From Physocladia obscura (Eukaryota; Chytridiomycota; Chytridiomycetes; Chytridiales; Chytriomycetaceae): DNA of 13,597 nt. This document shows positions 1 to 8,773 of this stretch, one piece after another. A model generated the notes under the pieces. It was not told the origin of the DNA and did not search any database. It saw nothing but the letters and a program-made list of their open reading frames with translations. The stretch lies in NCBI GenBank assembly GCA_027596945.1, contig JADGJH010000869.1, positions 1 to 13,597 of the forward strand, in the 5' to 3' direction. Each line of letters opens with the position of its first letter. The first letter of the stretch is position 1. Made by a program: the position numbers and the translations under genes.

Positions 1-926
1 AAAACGCAGCAGACAACACATCAGTGTCTGCCAATTGCTTGCATTCACTTGAATCAAACCACGCTTGAAACTTCTTGATGTTTTTAACGATTGTGGTAAA
101 GTACATTGGGGCAGACGAGAATCGCTGGTACTTGCAAACAAACTCTGCGAAATTTCTGTATGCATAGAAGGATGTGCGCTTCAATCGAAATTCTTAATGA
201 ATATGAGTCAAGAAACCCGCGAATTGTTCAGCTTTTGGCTTCTCGTTATAAATGAAATATCAGCGCGAGAAAGTCATCATAATTCTTACCTTTCGAAATT
301 CATCCAGAAGTTGAATCAGTTTTTCGCCAATAAATAAGTGATATCCATTAGTTTTGTTTGTCATAGCTGCAACGTAGTAGAGGTTTTGGCGAATTTGCTC
401 TGTCAATCGCATTTTCATTTCAGCCACGTCAGTGTCTTGATATCGCCGTCTTTCTACAGATTCTGGCGTATCGTAGGAATCAGAAAACTCTTGTCGTATT
501 GTTGTATATTTCCGGCTTGCTATTGGGCCGTACTTTTTCAGAAGAGACTTTACATCTTGAAACGGGTCGATATCGTGTATTTGAGTGGCAGTGAGGTGTC
601 GTGGAATCACTGCTTCCATTCGTGTTGGTTCAGCTGTGCCGGAATCTGAAGACGTTGAGCTTGTTGGACGTTGAATTGGTGGACTTCTTTTCAGGTGACT
701 GTGTTGGAGATGGTAGATGGCTTCTTGTTGCTGGCGCCACGTAAGTCCCATCATCGCTTCCATCATTGTCTTGCTCTTGTTCCGGTAGAGCATTGAACTC
801 TCTGAGGATAGTCTTAATCAAGCTCAATCTTATACGTTGCAAGTCTTCATGGAACTCTTGCTGAGGCTTCTACAGCTCCCCTCTCATCCATTTGGCAAAG
901 GCGTCGCGACTGATGTCAAGTGGCAT
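1..926 (-). pseudogene. Unrecognised multi-exon gene, disrupted, running off the left edge
   Basis: I do not recognise this protein. Reading leftward, a start at 926 gives an N-terminus beginning MPLDISRDAFAKWMRGEL, then an in-frame TAG at 870-872. The same frame continues as KPQQEFHEDLQRIRLSLIKT and on through an acidic, Ser/Pro-rich linker. Near 640-740 the open frame shifts by one base and continues (SSTSSDSGTAEP...) into a helical, charged segment ending LLDEFRK at 290. A good GTAAGA donor lies at 289-284. Splicing to the AG at 180-179 (111-bp intron) restores an open frame (RTSFYAYRNFAEFVCKYQ...) that stays open to position 1. Continued coding after the splice suggests a real gene of more than 300 residues. 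The TAG and the frame change suggest decay, although an unrecognised intron or a sequence error could explain one of them. It may join the exons at 1044-1417. Confidence 0.5.
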
Positions 927-1043
927 TGTTCTATGTTTCTCGAAAGGTGTTTATTTTTAGAAACAAAAAAAGTTCTGGCTATACTTTTTGGAAGGGGTTT
1001 TGTAAAAGCGAAAACGATACTCTTAAACATGCACAAAGTCCAA

Positions 1044-1417
1044 TCAACAGCTAACGAAAAGTCCGCGCTTAATTCTGTCAATCCAGACCATAAAGTCCTC
1101 AACCGACAGTGAATTACGAGCAGTGTTGATGCACGAAAGCTCCAGCTGCAAATTCCCACGCGAGTGCAACCACTTGATTTTCTTGCCGTCTGCATCAAAA
1201 GTCGTCGTGATTTTGCGGTCGTATCCTAGCTTGAAAATGTCCTTTTCCACGGTAAACCTGCCCCCGATACCACCTAATTAGACACTCAGTAAATGATTCC
1301 AAAATATGAAAGCAGTTACTCACTATGCATCCCGATACAACCCGCTTTCCTTGCAATAGCAATCAAGTCATCCGAAGTCGCAGTTGTGTTGTGTCTGAAT
1401 AAATCATACACACTTAT
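1044..1417 (-). CDS. Hypothetical exons with a clean intron (possible 5' part of the gene at 1-926)
   Basis: The first exon is open from 1417 to 1324 (…DDLIAIARKAGCIGMHS). It is followed by a textbook 50-bp intron, 1323-1274, with donor GTGAGT and acceptor CTAATTAG. The second exon runs from 1273 to a TGA at 1044-1046 and reads GIGGRFTVEKDIFKLGYDRK and on to WIDRIKRGLFVSC. The splice keeps phase (codon split 1+2), which supports real coding. No start codon is visible: the open frame begins just after a TGA inside the inverted repeat at 1392-1424, so the 5' end is probably missing or interrupted. A further intron from the GTTAGC near 1056 to the AG before 938 would join this frame to the MPLDIS exon, making one gene; that is inference. 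No family is recognised. Confidence 0.4.
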
Positions 1418-1424
1418 TCAGACA
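1392..1424. repeat. Perfect 11-bp inverted repeat with 11-bp loop
   Basis: TGTCTGAATAA at 1392-1402 is the exact reverse complement of TTATTCAGACA at 1414-1424. It lies exactly where minus-strand coding fades out and the plus-strand transposase fragment begins. It could be a transposon terminal-repeat remnant, two abutting ends, or simply a hairpin. No second copy was found by eye in the window. Confidence 0.7.
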
Positions 1425-1719
1425 AAAAGTTTTGTACATCTCAGTAGCAGTCAGTATCAAATCATGGAGCTATTATTCAGCAAAAGACAAATTCCATGCT
1501 CTGAAATATGAAGTTGCAGTGACAATTCAAGATCCACATATTGTTTGGATGAACAGTCCATTTAATGGCCTTGTTTCTGACTTAACCATAGCTCAAGAAT
1601 ACTTGTTGCATGCAATTGATCCAAACAAAGTAGTCATGGAAGATAAGTGTTACGAAGATCATCTACTTGTAACTGTGAAAACAGGCAGTACTGAAAATGA
1701 TGATGATGGCCTCCATTAA
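1399..1719 (+). pseudogene. DDE_Tnp_4 / PIF-Harbinger-type transposase fragment
   Basis: The frame is open from 1399 to the TAA at 1717-1719 and reads FHALKYEVAVTIQDPHIVWM, then NSPFNGLVSDLTIAQEYLL, then MEDKCYEDHLLVTVKTG. This matches the middle of DDE_Tnp_4 transposases (pattern KYEVAV-IQ--IVW--GPF-G--SDL-IA, then ADKGY-D with the second catalytic Asp). Differences from the family pattern include ADKGY changed to EDKCY. The usual N-terminal helix-turn-helix, the first Asp region and the final Glu region are absent: only about 100 residues remain of the 300 to 400 usual for the family. The reading frame ends after an Asp-rich tail. Family assignment is from motif memory; a database search would settle it. 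Confidence 0.6.
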
Positions 1720-2177
1720 TTTTTCGACATAAAAAAATTATGGCAGCGTATAGCTGGCGCACAATTGCATTTTTTGGCTATTTATCAATATCTTTGTGAC
1801 ATTATACTCAGCAAAAGCTTGCCTGAAGATTTCGTTATACCTTAGCTGTTTTTTGTTGTTTTTTTTTTGTCACATTTTCTAACGCCTCGCAGATGACTTG
1901 CGCAATCTGCGCCAACCATCATTACTGCTTCATTGTTCCAATTACTTCGCTTATGCTATCGCCCTGTGTCTTTTTGCTTCGTTAGGTCAGCATAATGGAT
2001 AAGCACCAAAACAAAAACAGAAAAAACGAACAGAAATAAGGGACAATAAAATACGCTTTAATTATTCTATGAGAGTGAGAAAAATCCTTGATAAACAAGT
2101 CATAGAATGACATGAATGTCATTTAACGAACGTCAGATATGAAATAGACCAGAAAAAGAAAATAGATAGACAGGCAA
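1720..2177. other. Gene-free stretch
   Basis: No supported gene is seen on either strand. It holds T-rich runs (near 1849-1870) and one perfect small palindrome (2106-2123). The right part lies just downstream of the 3' end of the minus-strand gene at 2178 and probably contains its 3' UTR. Confidence 0.6.
2106..2123. repeat. 8-bp palindrome (AATGACAT-GA-ATGTCATT)
   Basis: The arms are perfect with a 2-bp centre. It lies about 55 bp beyond the stop codon of the CFEM-like gene, so it could form a hairpin in that transcript's 3' region. The role is unknown. Confidence 0.5.
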
Positions 2178-3150
2178 TTAAGAATATTGCGGCTGTTGCG
2201 TACGCCCTGCTGTCCCAACAACAGCTACACTGCTGGTTGTGTCCTCATATTGTCCACCATATAATTCCGATCCTCCCTCCAGATTTCCTCGTGCTAGTTC
2301 CTCTTCTTCCGCTGCTTTCTTTGCTTTCCGATTTTTTCTGAACCAATAGAAGAACGCGAATACAATAATCCAGAATGCCAAAAGGCCAACAATGAGACCA
2401 ACAACAAGGCCTACGTTTACATTCGATCCGCTGCCAGAATTAGAATTTACAGAAGGCGCAGTAATTGAAATATTCGATACGCCAGTGCCTGTTACAGTTA
2501 TCGATGCGGTTGAGGACGTTATCAATACAGAAACCAAACTTTTGCAGGCCGAGATGAGTTGGGCCGTGTTTGACGTTAGCGCTGTTGTTGTTGCGGTACT
2601 ATCGGTCGCAGAACATGAAGAGGCGAGGCATGAAGTTAATTGCGTAACATTTAGTTCATTGTTGAGTTCTTCCTGGCAGAATTGAATGGCAATCTATTGA
2701 AAAGAAAAGGAGGATTATTGAAAAATTGGATGAAAAATGCACACGTACGGAATCAGTGACAGTAGTTGCGCCGTTGGTAATGCATTTGATGCCGCAGGTA
2801 GGAAGCTCGTTGATAATTGCGATTGCGGCAGCGGCGCGATCGTTGGTGGCTGAAGCAGTTGAAGTAGATGCTGATGATACAGACGAAGCAGAAGTAGAAG
2901 AGCTAGAAGTAGATATTGCTGCAGTTATTGAAGTTGTGTCGGTTTCGCAGGGAGAAAGCGAAAGATTGGCATAGCACAACAGATTGGTGGCTTCCGCAAC
3001 GCATGGTGCATCAACAAAGACGCATGCCAGACCGCATGAGCTGTTTGCCGCAATCCAGGAGGTTCCACACCGCGTTGTTGATCCCGCCGCTGCAATCTGT
3101 ATGGTTGCTGTTACTGCAAGTATTAACGCGCCGAAACAATCCCGCTTCAT
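2178..3150 (-). CDS. Type I membrane protein with CFEM-like cysteine module (two exons)
   Basis: Exon 1 is 3150-2749 and exon 2 is 2693-2178, joined in phase across a 55-bp intron (donor GTACGT, acceptor TCAATAG), giving 305 residues. Residues 1 to about 22 form a signal peptide (MKRDCFGALILAVTATIQIA). A first Cys cluster (C28, 39, 43, 50, 59, 68) precedes a Ser/Thr-rich stretch (about 72-102) likely to be O-glycosylated. LPTCGIKC (C119, C123) then spans the splice to C140, C156, C161 and C184. The spacing TSC-LASSCSATD...ISAC resembles the C-terminal half of the fungal CFEM fold, but the central C-x-C pair is missing. A glycine-rich transmembrane helix (about 228-252, VGLVVGLIVGLLAFWIIVFA) is followed by a basic stop-transfer segment (RKNRKAKK) and a 50-residue cytosolic tail. 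It is probably a cell-surface or wall-associated protein. The ligand cannot be read from sequence. Confidence 0.8.
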
Positions 3151-3249
3151 TTTGCTTTTTTTTGGTTATTTGTGAAAGAACCAATTGAATTATCTGTAAC
3201 AAACTGCTAAACCAATATTCAAACATTAGTCATTGACTTTATTAATCAA

Positions 3250-4482
3250 CTACTCTTTGAGAACTTTCTTTTCTGTGGCAACCGTCCATCCCAACGCTGT
3301 CAGGGATTGGTATACTTCTGATTCCCAGTTCATTTCCATGTCGAGAATCTCTTCCATATCATTTCGATTTACATTAAAATATTCAAGTTTCAGTTTGCCA
3401 AGCTGGACTGGCAGCTTTCCAGTTAATTTGTTACACGCCACATCAAATTGTTTCAAATTAATGCAGTTTGAAACTTTTTCTGAAATTCTTCCAGTCAACT
3501 TGTTATTGTTGAGAAAAAGCTGATTTAAAGTTTTGGAATCGTAAATGACGTCAGGAATTTCGCCGGTTAGTGAATTGTTTTGCAAGAGCAGTGTATTTAA
3601 CTTTTTCAGCTTGCTGAACACCCCCGGGATTTCACCAGTGAACTTGTTGTATTGCAGAAATATTTTTTCAGCACTTTCTAAACCTTCAATTTCAGTTGGG
3701 ATAGATCCTTCGAGATTATTGGAGGAGAGTCGAAAATCCTTCAAGTTTCGCAAGCCCAGGATCGAAACAGGAATAACACCTGTTAAATTATTCTCATCAA
3801 GTTGAAGAACTTCCAATGCAACGAGGTTTCCCAATTCTGTAGGAATATTACCATCTAAGTTGTTGGATGCGAGATTGAGTGTCGTCAGCGTGAATATTGA
3901 TCCGATAGCTGCTGGAACAAATCCAAAGAGCTTATTGCTATGAAGTTTCAGGACTTGCAAATAGCGCAGCTGCACAAACGCGTCTGCGGGAATTTCGCCG
4001 CTGATGCCAAGAAATCCAAGATTGAGTTTTTTGAGTTTCCGAAGACCAGAAATAGCAGTCGGAATGTGGCTCGACACAGGTCCACCATATAGTGTCAGAT
4101 CAACAAGATCCGGGATCCCTGCCAATAGCGAAAGAGGGAACTCGCCACCCGTTGTTACTTCTTTAGTTGGGTTTGGTGTGATCTGCCAATTCACAGAAAC
4201 GACTCCGCGCAAAAATATTGATGCGGCTGCCGTTTGCTGTGCGTCCGGCCATCGGAGAATATTTTTTAGAACCTGCGGAATCGAATGGCTAATTGTGCGT
4301 TTCGCTTGTAGATGTAATGCAACTGAGTTGACACTTTTCTGCGCAAGAACAATCACAAAGTCGCGATCGCTCAAGCATGCATTGAGTCTCTTATTGATGC
4401 GTCGGTACTTATGTACGCTGTGAATGTCCTGCAATCCGAATATCTCGTGGACAAGCTCCGTTGGCAATCGCTCCAATGACAT
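3250..4482 (-). CDS. F-box-like protein with plant-type leucine-rich repeats
   Basis: A single exon encodes 410 residues. The start at 4482 is chosen because it puts MSLERLPTELVHEIFGLQDI at the N-terminus, an F-box-like helix pair continuing as VHKYRRINKRLNACLSD (about residues 4-45). The frame is also open upstream to 4704, but that part looks like untranslated sequence. From about residue 125 to 380 there are about 11 repeats of roughly 24 residues with the plant-specific pattern L--L-L--N-LTG-IP--L, for example LEVLQLDENNLTGVIPVSIL. No signal peptide, transmembrane helix or kinase domain is seen, so a cytosolic adaptor fits best, for instance substrate recognition in an SCF ubiquitin ligase. 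That role is inferred from domain order only. The stop codon is TAG. The next gene on the same strand starts only 99 bp downstream. Confidence 0.85.
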   Translation of the reverse strand: MSLERLPTELVHEIFGLQDIHSVHKYRRINKRLNACLSDRDFVIVLAQKSVNSVALHLQAKRTISHSIPQVLKNILRWPDAQQTAAASIFLRGVVSVNWQITPNPTKEVTTGGEFPLSLLAGIPDLVDLTLYGGPVSSHIPTAISGLRKLKKLNLGFLGISGEIPADAFVQLRYLQVLKLHSNKLFGFVPAAIGSIFTLTTLNLASNNLDGNIPTELGNLVALEVLQLDENNLTGVIPVSILGLRNLKDFRLSSNNLEGSIPTEIEGLESAEKIFLQYNKFTGEIPGVFSKLKKLNTLLLQNNSLTGEIPDVIYDSKTLNQLFLNNNKLTGRISEKVSNCINLKQFDVACNKLTGKLPVQLGKLKLEYFNVNRNDMEEILDMEMNWESEVYQSLTALGWTVATEKKVLKE

Positions 4483-4680
4483 TTTTTTGATGTTAAGTCC
4501 GCAGAAATTTTTTTGAATTCGACTACTTATGCAGGTTCTTTTTTCAGATCCTCGACGTTCTGGATATGTCACTCCAATTGGGCAATGATTACAATCAATC
4601 CGGATTTCAACAACTCGGCACTGTACTTGAGCATCAATTTGCCCAATATTTAACCATTTTTTCAGAAGATAATACGTTAT

Positions 4681-4730
4681 AACTACAAACGAACAAAGAA
4701 ACAATAACTACAAACGAACAAAGAAACAAT
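4681..4730. repeat. Perfect 25-bp tandem duplication
   Basis: The unit AACTACAAACGAACAAAGAA plus ACAAT occurs twice head-to-tail (4681-4705 and 4706-4730). It lies about 200 bp upstream of the LRR gene start and 47 bp beyond the permease stop codon, so it is in the 5' flank of the LRR gene. The exact identity suggests a recent slippage duplication. Confidence 0.9.
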
Positions 4731-4776
4731 AGAAACAAAAAGACAAAAGGGATAGAAATGTCCAATGAATTCCATG

Positions 4777-6568
4777 TCAAAAAAGTTTGTATATCATCTT
4801 TGCTTTCCACTCGGCAAAGTTTGTGGGCTTCAAGGCAATAGCGTCAGCAGCTGCCTTCTCTTCACGTGTTTCAATGAGAGTATTGCTTTCAAAATCCATT
4901 TCGTCATATGAAACGAGTCTCATTGACCCAGGAACGAAAATTACATATCCTAAATATAGGCAAGCAGTGATTGGAATTCCGGCATAGATCCAAGAATTAT
5001 TCATCCACCAAGACAAATTGAAAAATTCGTCTTGAGACATTCCATTGGTATCGAATGCAGAAATAAGCATAAAAAATGTGACGACAATTCCAACGATAAT
5101 AGACATGTAGTTGAACCAAGGAAAAAAAGGAGCGATATATGGCAGGTCTTCCAATTTGCGGCCCTGTGCAATATAGCCAGCACGAAATCGCAAGTGAGTT
5201 ATTGATACTATCATCCATGCCAACATTGTGGAGAATGAAACAAATCCTGTCAAAAAGTTGAAAACGTTGATGGAACCATCTGGACCTGAAGCATAAGACG
5301 CGCCAATTCCAACAAGACCAACAATCATGATTGCAATTACTGAGTTTACAGGAACACCGCGTTTATCGATTTTTCCAAAAATTCGTGGCGCTTGACGATC
5401 TTCAGAAAGACGGAGAAGCGTTCGGGCACACGCATAAATGCTTGAATTCGATGCCGACAACGCTGCAACAATTGCAACGAAGTTGATAAACTCGGCGGCG
5501 AAAGAAATCCCGGCAGATTCCAGTACATATACAAAAGGGGATGCTGACCAGGTGGCCAAAGGATTGAGGAGAACTCCAACAAAGAATATTGAGCCAACGT
5601 AGAAAATCACGATTCTCCAAAAAGTTCCTTTAATAGCCCGAGGCACTGACAACCGCGGGTTTTCCGCTTCACCAGCTGTTAGTCCAACAAGCTCGGTTCC
5701 TCCGTATGCGTAGAATCCAGTTGTGAAAGCTGCGCCGACGTTTACAAATTTTGTCATTGCAGTGTCTCCAACAACAGCTGGATTCCAATTCGTGAACCAA
5801 AGGGGCCCTGTTCCAGTCCCGATCCCTAACCATAGAAAAAAGGATATAATTATGAAGATTATGATCGTCAAAACCTTGATCAGAGAAAGAACAAATTCGG
5901 TCTCAGCAAACCCCCTGACGCTGATAAGATGCAAAGCAAACAACGGAAACATAAAAATGAGAGACACCGCCCAAGAAGGAATTGTGCTTGTCGGTACCCA
6001 GAACTCAAAGAGAGTCGCCACTCCAGCCATCCCAGCTGGAAATGCGAGAGCCCAATTCAACCCTATTCAGAATTTGAAATAGTCAGTCTAATCGCAATAT
6101 GTGACAAATTTAAAAACTCACAATAATTCCAGCCAGAAACGAAACCAAAAGCTTTGGAAACAAACCGATTTGGAAACGCAGAAAAACCGCCTTCAACAGG
6201 AATTAAAGTAGCCATTTCGCCCAGGGAAGTAACAACACCGTATACTTGAAGGCCAGCCAGCGAGAAAGTTATCAGCGCGCCTAATGGGCCGGCACCGCGA
6301 ATCGCATCGCCCGACTTGATCAACAATCCTGTTCCGATGGTTCCACCAATGGCAATCTGTTTGTATGTTATCAGTTTGGATGGTTAAGCCGCAATGGTCA
6401 GTTGCAAGGCAAGTAGACGCAAGAAAATGCGGTGTTAAGCACAACACAAACCATTTCCAGGTGTCGTGCCTTTAGTTTACGATGCAAACCACCACCAGAC
6501 GGTAAGTCCAGCATAATCATTCCAGATGATACTTCTCCGTCTCGACTGCTCATCTCTTCTTCTGTCAT
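4777..6568 (-). CDS. Amino-acid permease, YAT family (APC superfamily), three exons
   Basis: Exons are 6568-6452, 6356-6122 and 6062-4777; introns are 95 bp (donor GTTTGT, acceptor AACAG) and 59 bp (donor GTGAGT, acceptor AATAG). The product is 545 residues, the usual size for fungal plasma-membrane amino-acid/H+ symporters. The hydrophilic N-tail ends in LKARHLEM, and the first splice joins it to IAIGGTIGTGLLIKSGDAI, the classic TM1 substrate-binding loop (GGTIGTGL, residues 43-50). The second splice rebuilds GWNYWLNWALAFPAG. GTELVGLTAGEAENPR (about 239-254) and KGTFWRIVIFYVG are further family hallmarks. About 12 hydrophobic helices can be counted. The short C-tail (EWKAKMIYKLF) precedes a TGA stop. 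Substrate specificity cannot be assigned. All three exons are free of internal stops or shifts. Confidence 0.93.
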
Positions 6569-7210
6569 TGGAAAAAAATTTTCTAACTATTATCTGACAA
6601 AAAAACCAAGCCAGATAAAATTGGAGATCTTGGGGAAATATGAAAGTTCAAATGGATTCCACTCAGTTTGTGCTGCTGCACGGTTGTGCAACGAAATAAA
6701 AATCAAATTTTTTTTATCTATCTTTGTTCCCTGGAAGCTACAGTTTGCGCAGTGCATTGCATTTCGGAAAACAGAAAAAAACTCGGTAATTTGTGGTTTT
6801 TTCTCTCGCCAATGCAACTTGCAATTTCTTTGTCTATAAATTTCAGATAAAACATCCAAACAGAGAAGAACAAGGTGGGTAGGTGGCATTTCAACTGGGG
6901 TTCAGGAAGGATATACGAAAAAAAAGACAAACAACGGCACCATTGACATTGGCACCTGGAAAAACTTTGAGCCACTTTATTTCTCGTTTTCAAAAAAGTC
7001 ATTCCTTATGTTTAAAATTTCCATAAATTTCTCAATATCCATGATGTTAAATTTTTTCATATAAAAAAATTACCAAACTACAAACTTAAAAAAGTTAGTT
7101 CAGAGTAAGGAAACAGCACTATTTTTACTCGCATATGCTGAAAGAAAAATAACGGGCAAGCATAAAATATTTATTCCAGTTCATTGTTTCAACTTTTTGT
7201 CAATCATTTT
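6569..7210. other. AT-rich intergenic region without a supported gene
   Basis: It separates the permease start from the 3' end of FAL1. Several short open frames exist on both strands, but none has a recognisable domain, coherent composition or splice signals. It holds long A/T runs (for example 6708-6717 and 7051-7070, where AATTTTTT and AAAAAAATT flank a 5-base spacer). The left part must contain the permease promoter, and the right part the FAL1 3' UTR. Confidence 0.6.
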
Positions 7211-8723
7211 TCAAACCAAATCACTAACATTCATTGGCATCTCATCAATTTGTGTGCTATAATACTGCTCAATATCCCTCAAAATTCTGACATCTTCGTT
7301 CTTTACAAAATTAATAGCAACACCTTTGCGACCAAACCGCCCACTACGACCAATACGATGGATATAGTTTTCGCGGTTTCCTGGAAGGTCGTAGTTAATA
7401 ACAAGCGAGACCTGCTGGACATCAATTCCGCGGGCCCACACGTCGGTGGTGATGAGGACGCGGCTCGCGCCTTGGCGAAACTCTTGCATGATTGCGTCAC
7501 GTTCTTTTTGCGGCATTTCGCCATGCATTGCAGAAACTGTGAAGTTTGCTTCGCGCATTTTTTCCGTAAGCCAGTCGACCTAGGTTTTGTTTTTTAATTT
7601 ACTTATCAGTATTGTTAGAAATGAAAATTTCTTGTTGTTGGTTACTGTTAATTTCAGGAATACATGCGTGTACTTTTTTTTTTTCTCTTTCGATGCGCTC
7701 GAACCTCGCTTCACTCGATATTACCTTTCTCTTAGTGTTGCAGAAAATGACAGCCTGAGTAACAGTCAAGGAATCATATAAATCACAGAGAGTCTCAAAC
7801 TTCCAATCTTCCTTCTCGACAGCGACAAAAAATTGCTTGATACCCTCGAGCGTCAATTCGTCGCGCTTGACGAGGACACGGATGGGGTCGGTCATGAATT
7901 TGGTAGTCATTTCGAGAACATCGTGCGGGAGGGTTGCGGAGAGGATAACGACTTGGGTGTTGGGGGGGAGGTAGCGGTAGACGTCGTAGATTTGATCTTT
8001 AAAGCCGCGCGAGAGCATTTCGTCGGCTTCGTCAAGAACAAGCATTTTGATGTTTGAGGTGCGCAGGTGTTTACGTTTGATCATGTCGAAAACGCGACCT
8101 GGGGTTCCAGAGACAACGTGTTGGCCGTGGTCAAGTTTGCGGATGTCTTCGCCAACGGAAGTGCCACCAATACACGCGTGACATTGCACATTCATATAAT
8201 CGCCTTGAGTGAATGAGGAGTGAATAAATAACAACGAATGGATATAAGTTAATTTTTACCCAGCGCCAATACAACAGACTGGATTTGGGTGGCAAGCTCT
8301 CTGGTTGGACTAAGAATCAAAGCTTGGGTCTCTCTGGAGGTCGTTGAGATTGACTGCAGCACCGAAATGGAGAAAGTGGCAGTTTTGCCTGTGCCGGACT
8401 GTTGTTGACAAGGGAGGTTTGTTCAGCATACAAGAAAAGAAAAGAATTGGAAAAAAAAACACCTGAGCCTGAGCAATAACATCGCGACCTTTGACAATAG
8501 GGCCAATAGCGCGCTGCTGGATTGCGGATGGCTTTTCAAAGTCTGGATGGATGATAGTCAGTTTGAGTTTATACAGGCAAAGAACGACTCAACTGTAGGC
8601 GTAGATGCCGCGCAGCAAATCCTCCTTCAGGCCCATCTGGTCAAAGGTGGCCACAATAGGCACGTTGGTTGACGTTTCAAAGACGAGTTTGCTGTCGTCG
8701 ATTCCCTTTCCCTTTGCAGTCAT
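7211..8723 (-). CDS. FAL1: ATP-dependent DEAD-box RNA helicase FAL1 / eIF4A-III, five exons
   Basis: Exons are 8723-8594, 8542-8463, 8398-8260, 8203-7725 and 7579-7211; the introns of 51, 64, 56 and 145 bp are all GT-AG and in phase, giving 398 residues, the usual family length. Motifs in order: Q-motif FEKPSAIQQ (45-53), Walker A AQSGTGKT (69-76), PTREL (101-105), DEAD (174-177), SAT (205-207), ARGID and HRIGRSGR (350-357), C-terminus [40 protein letters not shown] and CNTKRKVDWL are typical of the eIF4A-III/Fal1 branch rather than translation eIF4A. In most eukaryotes it clamps spliced mRNA in the exon-junction complex; in yeast Fal1 acts in 18S rRNA maturation. It is intact, which shows that base calling here is good. 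It is divergent from the SF3A3 locus, whose first visible coding base is 51 bp away. Confidence 0.95.
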
Positions 8724-8773
8724 CTTTTCGTTTCTTTTTCTGCCTGAGCAAATAACTTCTTCCCTTTCCCCAG
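8724..8773. promoter_or_regulatory. Very short divergent gap between FAL1 and SF3A3
   Basis: Only 50 bp separate the FAL1 start codon (minus) from the first recognisable SF3A3 exon (plus, after the acceptor TTCCCTTTCCCCAG ending at 8773). It is pyrimidine-rich on the plus strand and contains no ATG on that strand. Either the promoters of both genes overlap coding or intron sequence, or the 5' exon of SF3A3 has been lost. Confidence 0.4.

Noticed and set aside
4483..4704. 74-residue N-terminal extension of the LRR protein
   Set aside because: It is low in coding character, precedes the F-box-like start and begins inside the 25-bp tandem duplication. It is better taken as 5' UTR/promoter.
3545..6126. 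Several open frames on the plus strand opposite the LRR gene and permease
   Set aside because: They are antisense shadows of strongly supported genes with no domains of their own.
6590..7002. Small minus-strand open frames of about 95-100 codons
   Set aside because: They have no start context, splice partners or recognisable motifs, and the base composition is that of AT-rich spacer.
8546..8593. Antisense mini-exon ([16 protein letters not shown] followed by GTAGGC) as the missing SF3A3 first exon
   Set aside because: It would lie in FAL1 intron 1 and has a usable ATG and donor, but its residues do not resemble SF3A3 N-termini. It is probably chance.
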